A stretch of DNA of 64,000 nt from Arthrobacter sp. zg-Y1110 (GCF_025244865.1 NZ_CP104272.1:2666001-2730000), one strand, 5' to 3'; positions 48,776-58,949 are shown, counted from the stretch's first letter. Notes: generated from the letters alone by a model not told the origin. Translations and numbers: made by a program.

Positions 48776-49126
48776 CTAGCCTTCGGCGATAACCATTGCA
48801 GTAGCCATGTTGCCGTCGTGGCTCAGGGAAAGGTGCCAGGTCTGCACGCCTTTGCCCTCTGCCACGGCAGCTACGGTTCCGTCGACCTGCAGCTGCGGCG
48901 CTCCGGCGGGATCCAGCAGGACCTGGCAGTGCTGCCAGTTCATGCCGGCCGGGGCGCCGAGTGCCTTGGCCACGGCTTCCTTCGCCGCGAACCGTGCAGC
49001 CAGCGAACGCAGGTTCAATTCACGTTCCGCCGGTGCGAACAGCCGGGCCCTGAGCCCGGGCGTGCGCTCCAGCTGGCGGCCAAACCGCGGCACGTCCACT
49101 ACATCGACGCCGATTCCGATAATCAC
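48776..49126 (-). CDS. acpS: Holo-[acyl-carrier-protein] synthase
   Basis: 116 residues, usual length. [14 protein letters not shown] holds the Mg-binding Asp and [16 protein letters not shown] the Glu/Lys of the second motif; [20 protein letters not shown] is the conserved end. It transfers 4'-phosphopantetheine from CoA to ACP. It is between glmS (13-base gap) and nnr. Confidence 0.96.
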   Translation of the reverse strand: MIIGIGVDVVDVPRFGRQLERTPGLRARLFAPAERELNLRSLAARFAAKEAVAKALGAPAGMNWQHCQVLLDPAGAPQLQVDGTVAAVAEGKGVQTWHLSLSHDGNMATAMVIAEG

Positions 49127-49139
49127 CGAAGGACGCTCC

Positions 49140-51026
49140 TTATTCCACCGTGACGGACTTGGCCAGGTTACGCGGCTGATCCACGTCGAAGCCCTTGGCC
49201 GAAGCCAGCTCGCAGGCGAAGATCTGCAGCGGCACGGTGGTCAGCAGCGGAGCCAGCAGCGTCGGGGTTTCCGGCACGTAGAAGATGTGCTCGGCGTAGG
49301 CCTTGACGGCGTCGTCGCCTTCTTCGGCGATCACGATCGTCTTGGCGCCGCGGGCCCGGATCTCCTGGATGTTGGAGACCACCTTGGCGTGCAGGGAATC
49401 CCGGCCGCGGGGCGAGGGGACAACCACGAACACGGGCTGGCCTTCCTCGATGAGTGCTATCGGGCCGTGCTTGAGCTCGCCGGCAGCGAACCCTTCGGCG
49501 TGGATGTAGGCCAGCTCCTTCAGCTTCAGGGCGCCTTCCATGGCCACCGGGAAGCCGACGTGGCGGCCGAGGAAGAGCACCGAGCCGGCGTCCTTCATCA
49601 GCTGCGCCAGTTCCTTGATCTGCCCGGAGTTGTCCAGCACCTGCTGGATCTTGTCCGGCACCTTGCCCAGGTCCGCAAGGATGTCCTTGATCTCGCCCTG
49701 GAACTTGTTGCCGCGGATCTGCGCCAGGTAGAGGCCCAGCAGGTAAGCGGCGGTGATCTGCGCCAGGAACGCCTTGGTGGAGGCAACGGCGATTTCCGGT
49801 CCGGCGTGCGTGTAGAGGACTGCGTCCGACTCGCGCGGGATGGTGGAACCGTTGGTGTTGCAGATGGCCAGGACCTTCGCGCCCTGTTCCTTGGCGTAAC
49901 GCACCGCCATCAGCGTGTCCATTGTCTCGCCCGACTGGGAGATGGCCACGACCAGCGTGTTCGAGTCGACAATCGGATCCCGGTAACGGAATTCGTGGCT
50001 AAGCTCCACCTCGACCGGCAGCCGGCACCAGTGCTCGATGGCGTACTTGGCCACCTGTCCGGCGTAGGCGGAGGTCCCGCAGGCCAGCACCATGATCTTG
50101 TTGACGTTCTTGAGGTCCTCGGGGCTGACGCGCAGCTCGTCGAGGGTGAGGCGTCCGTCTACGTCCGACCGTCCCAGCAGGGTGTCCCCCACAGCCTGGG
50201 GCTGGTCGTTGATTTCCTTCTCCATGAAGGAGTCGTAACCGCCCTTTTCGGCGGCGGCGGCATCCCAGTTGACGTAGAACTCGGTACCCTCGGCGACTTC
50301 CCCGAAGAAGTCGGTGATCAGGACCGAGTCAGGAGTAATGGTTACCACCTGATCCTGGCCCAGTTCGACGGCGCGGCGGGTGAAGTCGATAAAGCCCGAA
50401 ACATCCGAGCCCAGGAAGTTCTCGCCTTCGCCCAGGCCGACGACGAGCGGGGAGTTGCGCCGGGCGGCAACCACGGTCCCGGGCGAATCGGTGTGGACGG
50501 CCAGCAGGGTGAACGCACCCTCGAGCTGCTGGCAGGCAAGCTGCATGGACTTTGCCAGATCCGCGTTGCCCTCGCCGCGGTAGACGGAGGCCAGCAGGGC
50601 TGCGGCCACCTCGGTGTCGGTTTCGGAAACAAACTCCGCGCCGGCGGCCAGCAGCTCGGCCTTCAGCTCGGCGAAGTTCTCGATAATGCCGTTGTGGATC
50701 ACGGCCAGGCGTCCGTTGTCCGCGAGATGGGGGTGGGCGTTTTCATCGGTGGGGCCGCCGTGCGTGGCCCAGCGGGTGTGCCCGATGCCGGTGGTGGCAG
50801 GGGTCAGCGGAGCCGCCTCCAGCTCGGCCACCAGGTTGGCCAGCTTGCCCGACTTCTTGCGGTATTCGATACCCAAGGGAGTAAGTACTGCAACACCGGC
50901 GGAATCATAGCCCCGGTATTCCAGCCGCCGAAGGCCTTCCATTACTACGTCGAGAGCTCCGTGCCCGCCTGCACTAATACCTGCAATGGCGTCCGGGCGG
51001 CCTGCATATCCAATAATTCCACACAT
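49140..51026 (-). CDS. glmS: Glutamine-fructose-6-phosphate aminotransferase
   Basis: 628 residues from ATG 51026; MCGIIGYAG places the nucleophile Cys at position 2. The glutaminase domain (about 1-240) includes [15 protein letters not shown] and [17 protein letters not shown]. Two SIS domains follow ([35 protein letters not shown]). The end [13 protein letters not shown] is typical. It makes glucosamine-6-phosphate for peptidoglycan and mycothiol. No glmS-ribozyme-like structure is apparent in the 120-base gap to the divergent coaA. Confidence 0.97.
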   Translation of the reverse strand: MCGIIGYAGRPDAIAGISAGGHGALDVVMEGLRRLEYRGYDSAGVAVLTPLGIEYRKKSGKLANLVAELEAAPLTPATTGIGHTRWATHGGPTDENAHPHLADNGRLAVIHNGIIENFAELKAELLAAGAEFVSETDTEVAAALLASVYRGEGNADLAKSMQLACQQLEGAFTLLAVHTDSPGTVVAARRNSPLVVGLGEGENFLGSDVSGFIDFTRRAVELGQDQVVTITPDSVLITDFFGEVAEGTEFYVNWDAAAAEKGGYDSFMEKEINDQPQAVGDTLLGRSDVDGRLTLDELRVSPEDLKNVNKIMVLACGTSAYAGQVAKYAIEHWCRLPVEVELSHEFRYRDPIVDSNTLVVAISQSGETMDTLMAVRYAKEQGAKVLAICNTNGSTIPRESDAVLYTHAGPEIAVASTKAFLAQITAAYLLGLYLAQIRGNKFQGEIKDILADLGKVPDKIQQVLDNSGQIKELAQLMKDAGSVLFLGRHVGFPVAMEGALKLKELAYIHAEGFAAGELKHGPIALIEEGQPVFVVVPSPRGRDSLHAKVVSNIQEIRARGAKTIVIAEEGDDAVKAYAEHIFYVPETPTLLAPLLTTVPLQIFACELASAKGFDVDQPRNLAKSVTVE

Positions 51027-51146
51027 AGCACTAAGCGTACCGGCCCGCGGACCGGATGCCGAAAGCATGGTGTCCTTCCGCCTGTTGCGGCAGCTGTGCG
51101 CGCTTTGGGCCGTTTGGGTTTGCCTGCTGTTCAGGGCAGAATTCCT

Positions 51147-52130
51147 ATGGTGACCGAACGCCATGTAAAGTCCTCCGCGGCCCAGCCGCCCGAGAGCAGT
51201 TTCACTCCCTTCGTCGAACTGGACCGCAAGACGTGGTCGCGGCTGTCACATGAGATACGCTCCCCGCTCAACCAGGAGGACATCCTTCGGCTGCGCGGCG
51301 TCGGTGACCAGCTGAACCTGGATGAAATCAGGGAGGTCTACCTCCCGCTCTCCAGGCTGCTGAACCTGTATGTGGCTGCTGCGGGCCGCCTGCACAGTGC
51401 CACCACCACATTCCTCGGCGAGAAGACGACCCGTACCCCGTTCGTGATCGGCGTGGCTGGATCCGTGGCTGTCGGCAAATCCACCACGGCCCGGGTCCTG
51501 CGTGAAATGCTGCGCCGCTGGCCGGAAACTCCGAACGTGGAACTGATTACCACGGACGGTTTCCTGTACCCCAACGCAGAGCTGGAACGCCGCGGGCTGA
51601 TGCAGCGCAAGGGCTTCCCGGAGTCCTATGACCGACGCCGGCTGCTGCGCTTTGTCAGCGAGGTCAAGAGCGGTGCCGAGGAAGTCCGGGCGCCGAAGTA
51701 TTCGCACCTGACGTACGACATTGTCCCCGGCGAGGAGATAGTGGTCCGCCGGCCGGACGTGCTCATTGTCGAGGGGCTGAATGTCCTTGCCCCGGCCAGG
51801 ACGCGCGCCGACGGGCGTGCCGGCCTTGCGCTGAGCGATTTCTTCGATTTCTCCATTTACGTGGACGCGCGCACCTCCTACATCGAGGAATGGTATGTCC
51901 AGCGCTTCCAGTCGCTGCGCACCGGGGCCTTCGCTGACCCGGCATCCTACTTCCACCGCTACGCGGATCTGACGGACGAAGAGGCCCGGGCCACGGCCCT
52001 GGATATCTGGAAGCGGATCAACGAGCCGAACCTCATCACCAACGTGCTGCCCACGAGGGGCCGCGCCCAGCTGGTGCTGACCAAGGACGCGGACCACTCG
52101 GTGAGGCGGATGCTCCTGCGCAAGACGTAG
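51147..52130 (+). CDS. coaA: Type I pantothenate kinase
   Basis: 327 residues from ATG 51147. Walker A is [27 protein letters not shown] and [14 protein letters not shown] follow, as in Coa[16 protein letters not shown] and IVEGLNVL are conserved. It commits pantothenate to coenzyme A synthesis. It is transcribed away from glmS and towards glmM; a hairpin lies at its end. Confidence 0.97.
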   Translation: MVTERHVKSSAAQPPESSFTPFVELDRKTWSRLSHEIRSPLNQEDILRLRGVGDQLNLDEIREVYLPLSRLLNLYVAAAGRLHSATTTFLGEKTTRTPFVIGVAGSVAVGKSTTARVLREMLRRWPETPNVELITTDGFLYPNAELERRGLMQRKGFPESYDRRRLLRFVSEVKSGAEEVRAPKYSHLTYDIVPGEEIVVRRPDVLIVEGLNVLAPARTRADGRAGLALSDFFDFSIYVDARTSYIEEWYVQRFQSLRTGAFADPASYFHRYADLTDEEARATALDIWKRINEPNLITNVLPTRGRAQLVLTKDADHSVRRMLLRKT

Positions 52131-52131
52131 G

Positions 52132-52159
52132 CCGGCGCGGGACTTAGGTCCCGCGCCGG
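52132..52159. terminator. Hairpin between convergent coaA and glmM
   Basis: CCGGCGCGGGAC (52132-52143) and GTCCCGCGCCGG (52148-52159) form a perfect 12-bp stem with a TTAG loop immediately after the coaA stop. No T-run on either side; likely shared terminator. Confidence 0.65.
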
Positions 52160-52169
52160 TGCGGTGCTG

Positions 52170-53540
52170 CTAGACCGATGCTCCGGCGCCTGCATTAAGG
52201 GCCAGATGGGTTTCCACCGTTTCGGCGAGCCGCCGTGCGGTGTCGGCTGCTGTTTCCATGTCCGCGGCCTCCACCATGACCCGGACCACCGGTTCGGTGC
52301 CCGAGGGCCGGAGCAGCACCCGCCCGGTTTCGCCCAGTGCCTGCCCTGCCTGCTCGACCGCGAGCCGTACCGGTTCGTTGGTCTCGACGGCGGACTTGTC
52401 CACGCCCTTGACGTTAATGAGCACCTGCGGCAGCTTCTGCATAACGCCGGCCAGCTGCTTCAGGGTCCGGCCGGACCGCGCAACCTGGGCCGCCAGCTGC
52501 AGGCCGGTGAGGACGCCGTCTCCGGTGGTCGCGTATTCGGAGAAGATGACGTGCCCGGACTGTTCCCCGCCGAGGCTGTAGCCGCCGCGGCGCATCCCTT
52601 CGAGCACGTAGCGGTCCCCCACACCGGTTTCGATGAGCTCGATGCCTGCCTCGCGGAGGGCGAGCTTCAGGCCGAGGTTGCTCATGACCGTAGCCACCAG
52701 CGCATTGTCCTTGAGCTTGCCGGCTTCCTTCATGGCAATGGCCATGATTGCCATGATCTGGTCACCGTCCACCACTGTGCCTTCATGGTCCACGGCAAGG
52801 CAGCGGTCGGCGTCGCCGTCGTGGGCGATGCCCAGGTCGGCTCCATGCGCCACCACGGCTGCCTGCAGCTGCTCCAGGTGGGTGGAACCGTAACCCTCGT
52901 TGATGTTGAGGCCGTCCGGCTCGGCGCCGATGACCACTACTTCGGCACCTGCGTCGGCGAAGACCTGGGGTGAGCAGCCGCTTGCTGCCCCGTGCGCACA
53001 GTCCAGGACCACTTTCAGGCCCTCGATGCGGTTGGGAAGGGTCTGCAGCAGGTGGACCACATACCGGTCCTCGGCATCGGCGAAGCGGTGGATCCGTCCC
53101 ACCTCGCTTCCGGTGGGACGCATGCTGGGGAGTGCCATTTCGGCCTCGATGGCGTCCTCGACGGCGTCATCCAGCTTCTGCCCGCCGCGGGCCAGGAACT
53201 TGATGCCGTTGTCGGGGGCAGCGTTGTGGGAGGCGGAGATGACAACGCCGAAATCTGCGCCAAGGTCAGCTACCAGGTACGCCGCGGCCGGGGTCGGCAG
53301 AACGCCGGCGTCGTAGACATCGACACCTGAGCTGGCGAGGCCGGCCTCCATGGCGGCGGAGATGAAGTCACCGCTGATGCGCGGGTCCCGGGCAACCACA
53401 GCGACCGGACGACGGCCCTGTTCCACTCGGCGATGGCCCAGCACCACTGCTGCGGCCTGTGCAAGCCCCAGGGCAACTTCGGCGGTGATCAGCCCGTTCG
53501 CCAGCCCACGGACGCCGTCCGTTCCAAACAATCTAGTCAT
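52170..53540 (-). CDS. glmM: Phosphoglucosamine mutase
   Basis: 456 residues. [12 protein letters not shown] opens the protein; [17 protein letters not shown] holds the phospho-Ser; [12 protein letters not shown] binds the metal; [10 protein letters not shown] and [15 protein letters not shown] bind sugar and phosphate. It interconverts glucosamine-6- and -1-phosphate, linking GlmS to UDP-GlcNAc. It follows the rplM-rpsI operon on the same strand after a 370-base repeat-rich gap. Confidence 0.97.
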   Translation of the reverse strand: MTRLFGTDGVRGLANGLITAEVALGLAQAAAVVLGHRRVEQGRRPVAVVARDPRISGDFISAAMEAGLASSGVDVYDAGVLPTPAAAYLVADLGADFGVVISASHNAAPDNGIKFLARGGQKLDDAVEDAIEAEMALPSMRPTGSEVGRIHRFADAEDRYVVHLLQTLPNRIEGLKVVLDCAHGAASGCSPQVFADAGAEVVVIGAEPDGLNINEGYGSTHLEQLQAAVVAHGADLGIAHDGDADRCLAVDHEGTVVDGDQIMAIMAIAMKEAGKLKDNALVATVMSNLGLKLALREAGIELIETGVGDRYVLEGMRRGGYSLGGEQSGHVIFSEYATTGDGVLTGLQLAAQVARSGRTLKQLAGVMQKLPQVLINVKGVDKSAVETNEPVRLAVEQAGQALGETGRVLLRPSGTEPVVRVMVEAADMETAADTARRLAETVETHLALNAGAGASV

Positions 53541-53715
53541 TACGTATCCTCAAGCAGGTTGTAGCCACAGCGGGAGCCGCTCACGGGCAACTTACTGGCC
53601 CATTCTGCCACCGGTTCACCCTTGTCTCCGAAACGGGAAACGTGAAAGCGTGCGCCAGTCAGGCAAATAACCCGCCTCGGTGTGGTCAAGCCGACGTCCG
53701 GCGGCCGCATTAACG

Positions 53716-53749
53716 CCAAAAGGCAGCCGCCGTAGCGACTGCCTTTTGG
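53716..53749. other. Inverted repeat between rpsI and glmM
   Basis: CCAAAAGGCAG (53716-53726) and CTGCCTTTTGG (53739-53749) are perfect 11-bp arms around a 12-base loop. On the minus strand the right arm includes TTTT, so it could end rpsI transcripts. The rest of 53541-53715 holds no recognised element. Confidence 0.6.
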
Positions 53750-53762
53750 TGAAACCCCTGTG

Positions 53763-53847
53763 CTGAATCAGCTCTTGTGCACCCAAGCGCCGGAAACCAG
53801 CGCTTGTGGAGCCAAGCGCCTGAATTAGCGCTTGTGGAGCCAAGCGC
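53763..53847. repeat. Three tandem 28-29-bp hairpin-forming repeats
   Basis: The units span 53763-53790, 53791-53819 and 53820-53847. Units 2 and 3 share the exact 20-base core AGCGCTTGTGGAGCCAAGCG plus a final C; unit 1 is diverged. Each core can fold: GCGCTTG and CAAGCGC pair around GCTCCA on the minus strand. A partial copy (GCTGAATTAGCGCTTGG, 53902-53918) overlaps the rpsI stop codon. Confidence 0.8.
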
Positions 53848-53864
53848 CAATTCAGCGCGAGGGT

Positions 53865-53900
53865 CCCTTCGTGCAGTGGCTCCAGCGACTGCACGAAGGG
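53865..53900 (-). terminator. Strong hairpin just past rpsI
   Basis: CCCTTCGTGCAGT (53865-53877) and its exact complement (53888-53900) form a 13-bp stem with a 10-base loop, 10 bases after the rpsI stop. No T-run follows, so termination or 3'-end protection are both possible. Confidence 0.65.
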
Positions 53901-53910
53901 AAGCGCTGAA

Positions 53911-54408
53911 TTAGCGCTTGGAGTACTGAGGTGCCTTACGGGCCTTCTTGAGACCGGCCTTCTTACGCTCGATGACGCGGGCGTCACGAGTCAGGAAGCC
54001 TGCCTTCTTCAGGGCGGGGCGGTTGTTCTCGCGGTCGATCTCGTTCAGCGAGCGGGCAACGCCCAGACGCAGCGCGCCGGCCTGGCCGGAGGGGCCGCCG
54101 CCGTGGATGCGTGCAATGACGTCGTATGCGCCTTCGAGGTCAAGAAGCTTGAACGGCTCGTTGACTTCCTGCTGGTGCAGCTTGTTCGGGAAGTAATCCT
54201 CGAGCTCGCGGTCGTTGACGATCCACTTGCCGGTACCCGGAACGAGGCGCACGCGGGCAATAGCCTGCTTGCGGCGTCCGACGGCGGAGCCGGGGACGGT
54301 CAGGGCCGGGCGTTCCTTGACGTCGGCCTGGACCGAGTCAGAGGATTCCGAGGTGTAGCTCGAAAGCTCCTCGGTGTTTTCATTGAGCTCTTCAGTGTTC
54401 TGAGCCAC
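53911..54408 (-). CDS. rpsI: 30S ribosomal protein uS9
   Basis: 165 residues. The core from [19 protein letters not shown] to [12 protein letters not shown] is standard; the last two residues KR reach the P-site tRNA. The N-terminal about 43 residues are an acidic Ser/Glu/Asn-rich extension ([14 protein letters not shown]) not found in short S9 proteins but common in actinobacteria. It is cotranscribed with rplM, 39 bases upstream. Confidence 0.97.
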   Translation of the reverse strand: MAQNTEELNENTEELSSYTSESSDSVQADVKERPALTVPGSAVGRRKQAIARVRLVPGTGKWIVNDRELEDYFPNKLHQQEVNEPFKLLDLEGAYDVIARIHGGGPSGQAGALRLGVARSLNEIDRENNRPALKKAGFLTRDARVIERKKAGLKKARKAPQYSKR

Positions 54409-54447
54409 GATTCTCCTTGAATTAATTTCTTAGTTGGCGGGCCAGAA

Positions 54448-54891
54448 CTACTGGGCGACCTGGTTGATTTCGTAGGTCTTCGGCTGCTGAGCGGCGTGCG
54501 GGTGCTCGGCACCGCGGTAGACCTTCAGCTTGCTGATCTGATCAGCAGCCAGGGAGTTCTTGGGCAGCATGCCGCGGATGGCCTTCTCAACTGCACGTAC
54601 CGGGTTCTGCTCCAGCAGTTCGGCGTAGTTGACGGAGGACAGACCGCCCGGGTAACCCGAGTGGCGGTAGGCACGCTTCTGTTCGAGCTTGGCGCCGGTC
54701 AGGGCAACCTTCTCGGCGTTGATGATGATGACGAAATCGCCCATGTCCATGTGGGGAGCAAAGGTCGGCTTGTGCTTTCCGCGCAGCAGTGTTGCGGTCT
54801 GGCTGGCAAGACGGCCTAGGACAACGTCGGTGGCGTCAATGACGTGCCACTGGCGGTTGATGTCGCCGGGCTTCGGGGTGTACGTACGCAC
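54448..54891 (-). CDS. rplM: 50S ribosomal protein uL13
   Basis: 147 residues. [27 protein letters not shown] and [18 protein letters not shown] are diagnostic, as is [10 protein letters not shown]. First gene of rplM-rpsI, with a promoter about 215 bases upstream and a long leader. Confidence 0.98.
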   Translation of the reverse strand: MRTYTPKPGDINRQWHVIDATDVVLGRLASQTATLLRGKHKPTFAPHMDMGDFVIIINAEKVALTGAKLEQKRAYRHSGYPGGLSSVNYAELLEQNPVRAVEKAIRGMLPKNSLAADQISKLKVYRGAEHPHAAQQPKTYEINQVAQ

Positions 54892-55106
54892 GGTGTTTGC
54901 CTTCGTTTCTTCTTCTTAGGTGGCGCGCCGCCCATGGATGCCATGGACAGTGCAGCTTCTCTATGCGTTACCGGATGGTCAGGTGAGGACTGAATTAACC
55001 AGTGGTCCTGAGATCTCGGCTATTTCCCCGGGGCCAGGTGGCTCTGCAACTGAGCCGCTCCCGTGGGCATAGGCCTATCGAGGTAGGACACGCACAACGA
55101 CTATAA
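54892..55106 (-). other. Long 5' leader of rplM-rpsI
   Basis: No gene is seen in the 320-base gap 54892-55211. The part between promoter and rplM can fold locally, for example GGCTC-N7-GAGCC near 55040-55060. This could be an autoregulatory ribosomal-protein leader; no published consensus was recognised. Bases 55136-55211 hold nothing clear. Confidence 0.4.
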
Positions 55107-55135
55107 ACAATAGCCTGCTTGAGTAGTCAGGTCAA
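55107..55135 (-). promoter_or_regulatory. rplM-rpsI promoter
   Basis: On the minus strand TTGACC (55135-55130) and TATTGT (55112-55107) are 17 bases apart, close to the housekeeping consensus. The region is markedly AT-rich for this genome. Confidence 0.7.
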
Positions 55136-55211
55136 AAGCTGTCCCCGCGTTATGGCTCCAGCGCCGGATATTGGTTTTGCCCCTATTTTAGGACCGCAAC
55201 CGCAGAATCGG

Positions 55212-56150
55212 CTATTCGCGCTGTGCCCGGGTCAGCTCGGCACGCCGGGCCAGATCGGAGTCTGCCGGATAGCGGACCTCCTCCAGCACCAGCGGGTGCG
55301 GCGGGGCCAGGAGTGACTTCGAGTCGCGGATCCGCGCGAACAGGCGTTCGGCAAGCCACTGGGGGCGCCGCTCCCCCGACCCCACCAGCAGTGAGCCGCC
55401 CACCAGCGAGCGGACCATGTTGTGGCAGAAGGCATCAGCCTGGATGTGGGTGGTGATAACTCCGTCACAGCCCCGGTGGAAGCTGAATTCCAGGAGTTCC
55501 CGGGTGGTGGTGGAACCGGTCCGCGGTTTGCAGAAGGAGAGGAAGTCCCGGATACCCAGCACGCCGGCGGCGGCTTCGTTCATCCGGTCAATGTCCAGGG
55601 GCGCCTTGAACCAGAGTGTGGTGTGCCGGGACAGCGGATCCCGGGTTTCGGGCAGGTCGCAGATGCGGTAGCTGTAGCGCCGCCAGAGGGCCGAAAAACG
55701 GGCATCGAAGCCCGCGGGGGCAGGGACGGCCGACAGCACTTCCACGGCTCCGCCCAGGGCATCCACGGCGCGTCGCTGGAGGCCTGCTTCCCGCGCCGGC
55801 ATGGTCAGCTCCTTGTTCAGCACCCCGTGCAGCCTGCGCCGCAGGGAGACTCCCGGGTCCATGTCCCGCCCCCTGGCCAGCTCGTGCCATTCGGACGCGG
55901 TGAGGTCGAAGTGCACCACCTGGCCGCGGGCGTGGACGCCGGCGTCGGTCCGCCCCGCCACTGTTGTCCGGACCGGACGGCGCAGCAGGACTGCCAGCCC
56001 GTCCTCGACCAGGCCCTGGACGGTCCGCAGGCCGGGCTGGGCGGCCCAGCCGGAGAAGGGAGCACCGTCATAGGCGAGGTCCATCCGGACGCGGAAAGGC
56101 CCGCCATCCATTTCGGGGACGGCGGGCCTTTCAATAGTCATAGCACCCAT
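55212..56150 (-). CDS. truA: tRNA pseudouridine(38-40) synthase
   Basis: 312 residues; ATG 56141 is an alternative start. RVRMDLAYDGAPFSGWAAQPGLRTVQG opens the fold and TVAGRTDAGVHARGQVVHFD carries the catalytic Asp. FCKPRTGSTTTREL and FCHNMVRSLVGGSLLVG are conserved. It isomerises U38-U40 in the anticodon arm. It follows rplQ by 29 bases, the common actinobacterial order. Confidence 0.95.
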   Translation of the reverse strand: MGAMTIERPAVPEMDGGPFRVRMDLAYDGAPFSGWAAQPGLRTVQGLVEDGLAVLLRRPVRTTVAGRTDAGVHARGQVVHFDLTASEWHELARGRDMDPGVSLRRRLHGVLNKELTMPAREAGLQRRAVDALGGAVEVLSAVPAPAGFDARFSALWRRYSYRICDLPETRDPLSRHTTLWFKAPLDIDRMNEAAAGVLGIRDFLSFCKPRTGSTTTRELLEFSFHRGCDGVITTHIQADAFCHNMVRSLVGGSLLVGSGERRPQWLAERLFARIRDSKSLLAPPHPLVLEEVRYPADSDLARRAELTRAQRE

Positions 56151-56179
56151 ATTAAGGGCACCGGGACTTCAGCGAAGAA

Positions 56180-56725
56180 TTACTTCTTCTCTTCGGTCGC
56201 TTCGACAGCCTCGTCAGCGGAGTCGGCAGACTCAGCCGAATCGGCGGACTCAGCGGAATCGGCGGATTCAGCCGACTCAGCGGAATCTGCAGACTCAACG
56301 GCAGGCGCCGGAGCGGCTGCAGCGGCAGCGGTGCTGGCCTCGGCCACAACCGACTGCTTGGCAGAAAGCGGTTCCAGGACCAGCTCGATGACAGCCATGG
56401 GAGCGTTGTCGCCCTTGCGGTTGCCGATCTTGGTGATACGGGTGTAGCCGCCGTCGCGCTTCTCGACTGCCGGAGCAATGTCGGTGAAGAGCTCGTGGAC
56501 GATGCCCTTGTCGGAGATCAGGGCCAGGACGCGACGGCGCGAGGACAGGTCCCCGCGCTTTGCGAACGTGATCAGGCGCTCTGCGTAGGGACGCAGACGC
56601 TTGGCCTTGGTCACCGTGGTGGTGATCTGCTTGTGCTCGAACAGCTGCGCGGCAAGGTTGGCCAGCATCAGTCGCTGGTGTGCCGGGCTGCCTCCGAGGC
56701 GCTTACCCTTGGTGGGTGTAGGCAT
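56180..56725 (-). CDS. rplQ: 50S ribosomal protein bL17 with Ser-Ala-Asp/Glu repeat tail
   Basis: 181 residues. The first about 120 are the standard core ([41 protein letters not shown]). The last about 60 form an extension with nine consecutive SAD/SAE tripeptides encoded at 56213-56293, then EEKK. Extended L17 tails occur in actinobacteria, but this repeat is unusually regular. It lies between rpoA and truA. Confidence 0.97.
   Translation of the reverse strand: MPTPTKGKRLGGSPAHQRLMLANLAAQLFEHKQITTTVTKAKRLRPYAERLITFAKRGDLSSRRRVLALISDKGIVHELFTDIAPAVEKRDGGYTRITKIGNRKGDNAPMAVIELVLEPLSAKQSVVAEASTAAAAAAPAPAVESADSAESAESADSAESADSAESADSADEAVEATEEKK
56213..56293 (-). repeat. Nine 9-bp units coding Ser-Ala-Asp/Glu in rplQ
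   Basis: Nine in-frame 9-base units alternate between forms such as ATCGGCGGA and CTCAGCGGA on the plus strand, giving SAD and SAE tripeptides. Such a tract may change in length by slippage. Confidence 0.85.
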
Positions 56726-56790
56726 TACTTTTTCTCCTCAAACGGTGCCGTGCGGTGCTCAATGGCCCGAACGGCAAGAATTTGCTTCAG

Positions 56791-57807
56791 TTAGAGCTCG
56801 TCGTCCGAGTACTCGGACTCGTCCTCTTCAATAGCTGCGGCACGGGCGGCCAGGTCAAACCCGGGAGGGGAATCCTTCAGGGACAGACCCAGTTCAACCA
56901 GCTTTGCCTTCACCTCGTCGATGGACTTCGCGCCGAAGTTGCGGATGTCCATCAGGTCAGCCTCGGAGCGGGCTACGAGTTCACCCACGGTGTGGATGCC
57001 TTCGCGCTTGAGGCAGTTGTACGAACGCACGGTCAGCTCGAGGTCTTCGATCGGCAGGGCCATGTCGGCTGCCAGTGCGGCATCCGTGGGGCTCGGACCG
57101 ATTTCGATACCTTCAGCGGCGGTGTTGAGTTCACGTGCCAGGCCGAACAGCTCAACCAAGGTGGTACCGGCAGAGGCGACAGCGTCGCGCGGTGCAATGG
57201 CATCCTTGGTTTCAACGTCAACGATCAGGCGATCGAAGTCGGTGCGCTGCTCAACACGGGTGGCTTCCACGCGGAAGGTCACCTTCAGAACCGGCGAGTA
57301 AATGGAGTCAACCGGGATACGGCCGATTTCCTGGTCACCGGACTTGTTCTGGCTGGCCGACACGTAGCCGCGGCCGCGCTCGATGGTCAGTTCGAGTTCG
57401 AACTTGCCCTTCGAGTTCAGCGTGGCGATGTGCAGGTCGGGGTTGTGGAACTCCACGCCGGCCGGCGGAGCGATGTCCGCGGCCGTAACCACGCCGGGGC
57501 CCTGCTTGCGCAGGTAAGCCACAACGGGTTCGTCGTGCTCGGAGGAAACCGAGAGGTTCTTGACGTTCAGGATGATCTCAGTGACATCTTCCTTGACGCC
57601 GGGAACCGTCGTGAACTCGTGCAGCACGCCCTCGATGCGGATGCTGGTTACAGCGGCACCGGGAATGGAGGACAGCAGGGTACGACGGAGGGAGTTACCA
57701 AGGGTGTAACCGAAACCCGGCTCCAGGGGTTCAATGATGAACCGTGAGCGGTTGTCGGCTACGACTTCTTCAGTGAGGGTGGGGCGCTGTGCAATGAGCA
57801 CTTGCAT
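56791..57807 (-). CDS. rpoA: RNA polymerase alpha subunit
   Basis: 338 residues. [34 protein letters not shown] is the dimerisation region of the N-terminal domain. The C-terminal domain (about 245-315) has [23 protein letters not shown] and [16 protein letters not shown], which bind UP-element DNA. The last residues are acidic. It follows rpsK after a 175-base gap where rpsD sits in some other actinobacteria. Confidence 0.98.
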   Translation of the reverse strand: MQVLIAQRPTLTEEVVADNRSRFIIEPLEPGFGYTLGNSLRRTLLSSIPGAAVTSIRIEGVLHEFTTVPGVKEDVTEIILNVKNLSVSSEHDEPVVAYLRKQGPGVVTAADIAPPAGVEFHNPDLHIATLNSKGKFELELTIERGRGYVSASQNKSGDQEIGRIPVDSIYSPVLKVTFRVEATRVEQRTDFDRLIVDVETKDAIAPRDAVASAGTTLVELFGLARELNTAAEGIEIGPSPTDAALAADMALPIEDLELTVRSYNCLKREGIHTVGELVARSEADLMDIRNFGAKSIDEVKAKLVELGLSLKDSPPGFDLAARAAAIEEDESEYSDDEL

Positions 57808-57919
57808 TTCCTTTCAGCGAGCATCCGCTATATGACGCAACACAAATGGTGGAAACGACGACGACGGGTCTTCCGCGGGCGTCTTGGACGGCTAACAGCC
57901 AGCCCGGGACCGGCGCCCT

Positions 57920-57959
57920 CCGGCGGGCAACCCACTTGGAAAAGTGGGCTGCCCGCCGG
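57920..57959 (-). other. Long hairpin between rpsK and rpoA
   Basis: CCGGCGGGCA (57920-57929) and CCCACTT (57931-57937) pair with AAGTGGG (57942-57948) and TGCCCGCCGG (57950-57959), leaving one A-C mismatch and a 4-base loop, 17 bp in all. No T-run follows. It may attenuate or process the operon transcript. Confidence 0.75.
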
Positions 57960-57982
57960 GGAAACCGGAACCGCAGTGCTGC

Positions 57983-58384
57983 TTATACGCGGCGGCGCTT
58001 CGGGGGACGGCAACCGTTGTGTGCGCTCGGGGTGACGTCCTGAATGGAGCCAACCTCCAGGCCGGTGGCCTGCAGCGAACGGATGGCGGTCTCGCGACCG
58101 GAGCCCGGACCCTTCACGAAGACGTCGACCTTGCGGACGCCGTGCTCCTGTGCGCGCTTTGCGGCTGCTTCAGCAGCCATCTGAGCAGCGAACGGGGTGG
58201 ACTTACGGGAGCCCTTGAAGCCAACCTCACCGGCGGAAGCCCATGAGATAACAGCACCGGACGGGTCCGTGATGGACACGATGGTGTTGTTGAAGGTGCT
58301 CTTGATATGCGCCTGGCCGAGCGCGATATTCTTCTTATCCTTGCGACGCGGTTTGCGGACCGCTCCACGAGTCTTGGGGGGCAT
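57983..58384 (-). CDS. rpsK: 30S ribosomal protein uS11
   Basis: 133 residues. [21 protein letters not shown] and [33 protein letters not shown] are diagnostic, and the end [12 protein letters not shown] is standard. 66 bases after rpsM. Confidence 0.98.
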   Translation of the reverse strand: MPPKTRGAVRKPRRKDKKNIALGQAHIKSTFNNTIVSITDPSGAVISWASAGEVGFKGSRKSTPFAAQMAAEAAAKRAQEHGVRKVDVFVKGPGSGRETAIRSLQATGLEVGSIQDVTPSAHNGCRPPKRRRV

Positions 58385-58450
58385 TACTTCTCCTACAAAG
58401 AGTTTGGTTTAGGTGGCCCGGATTCGGGCCGTGGCCGAAAGACCGCTTAT

Positions 58451-58828
58451 TTAGCGGCCGGCCTTCTTCTTACCGGCAACGGTGCGCTTCGGGCCCTTGC
58501 GGGTACGAGCGTTGGTCTTCGTGCGCTGACCGTGGACGGGCATGCCGCGGCGGTGCCGGATGCCCTGGTAGCTGCCGATTTCAACCTTGCGGCGGATGTC
58601 GGCGGCCACCTCACGGCGGAGGTCACCCTCAACCTTGAAGTTGCCCTCGATGTAGTCACGCAGCTGAACGAGTTCAGCGTCGGTGAGGTCCTTGACGCGA
58701 GTTTCCGGGCTGATGCCGGTCTCTACAAGGGTCTGCTCTGCACGGGTCTTGCCCACGCCGTAGATGTAGGTAAGCGCAATCACTACCCGCTTTTCGCGGG
58801 GAATGTCAACGCCAGCGAGACGTGCCAT
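58451..58828 (-). CDS. rpsM: 30S ribosomal protein uS13
   Basis: 125 residues. [29 protein letters not shown] opens the protein and [28 protein letters not shown] is the conserved tail region. It has a candidate own promoter in the 201-base gap to rpmJ. Confidence 0.98.
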   Translation of the reverse strand: MARLAGVDIPREKRVVIALTYIYGVGKTRAEQTLVETGISPETRVKDLTDAELVQLRDYIEGNFKVEGDLRREVAADIRRKVEIGSYQGIRHRRGMPVHGQRTKTNARTRKGPKRTVAGKKKAGR

Positions 58829-58921
58829 ATCGGCGGTTCTCCTTTGGTTATTACCGGAGGTCTGAAGCAGTGCGTCCCTGTTGCCAGGTCCCCGGCCTCC
58901 GTACCGGGGGTATGCGTCACG

Positions 58922-58949
58922 CGTATAGACGCTGCACTGCCATATTCAA
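58922..58949 (-). promoter_or_regulatory. Candidate promoter for rpsM-rpsK-rpoA
   Basis: On the minus strand TTGAAT (58949-58944) and TATACG (58927-58922) are 16 bases apart. A small palindrome CCCTGA-AA-TCAGGG (58970-58983) lies just upstream and could be the end of the rpmJ transcript. Confidence 0.55.

Noticed and set aside
48807..51146. Very long plus-strand open frame continuous with coaA
   Set aside because: It is antisense to acpS and glmS, which have clear motifs. Only the part from ATG 51147 is a real protein (CoaA).
51027..51146. glmS ribozyme/riboswitch upstream of glmS
   Set aside because: The gap is short, part of it is the divergent coaA upstream region, and no ribozyme core was recognised.
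53763..53847. CRISPR-like appearance of the tandem repeats
   Set aside because: Units adjoin each other with no unique spacers and no cas genes are near; they are plain tandem repeats.
53616..53987. Minus-strand open frame of 123 codons after rpsI
   Set aside because: It runs through the hairpin repeats and the end of rpsI in another frame; not a protein-coding pattern.
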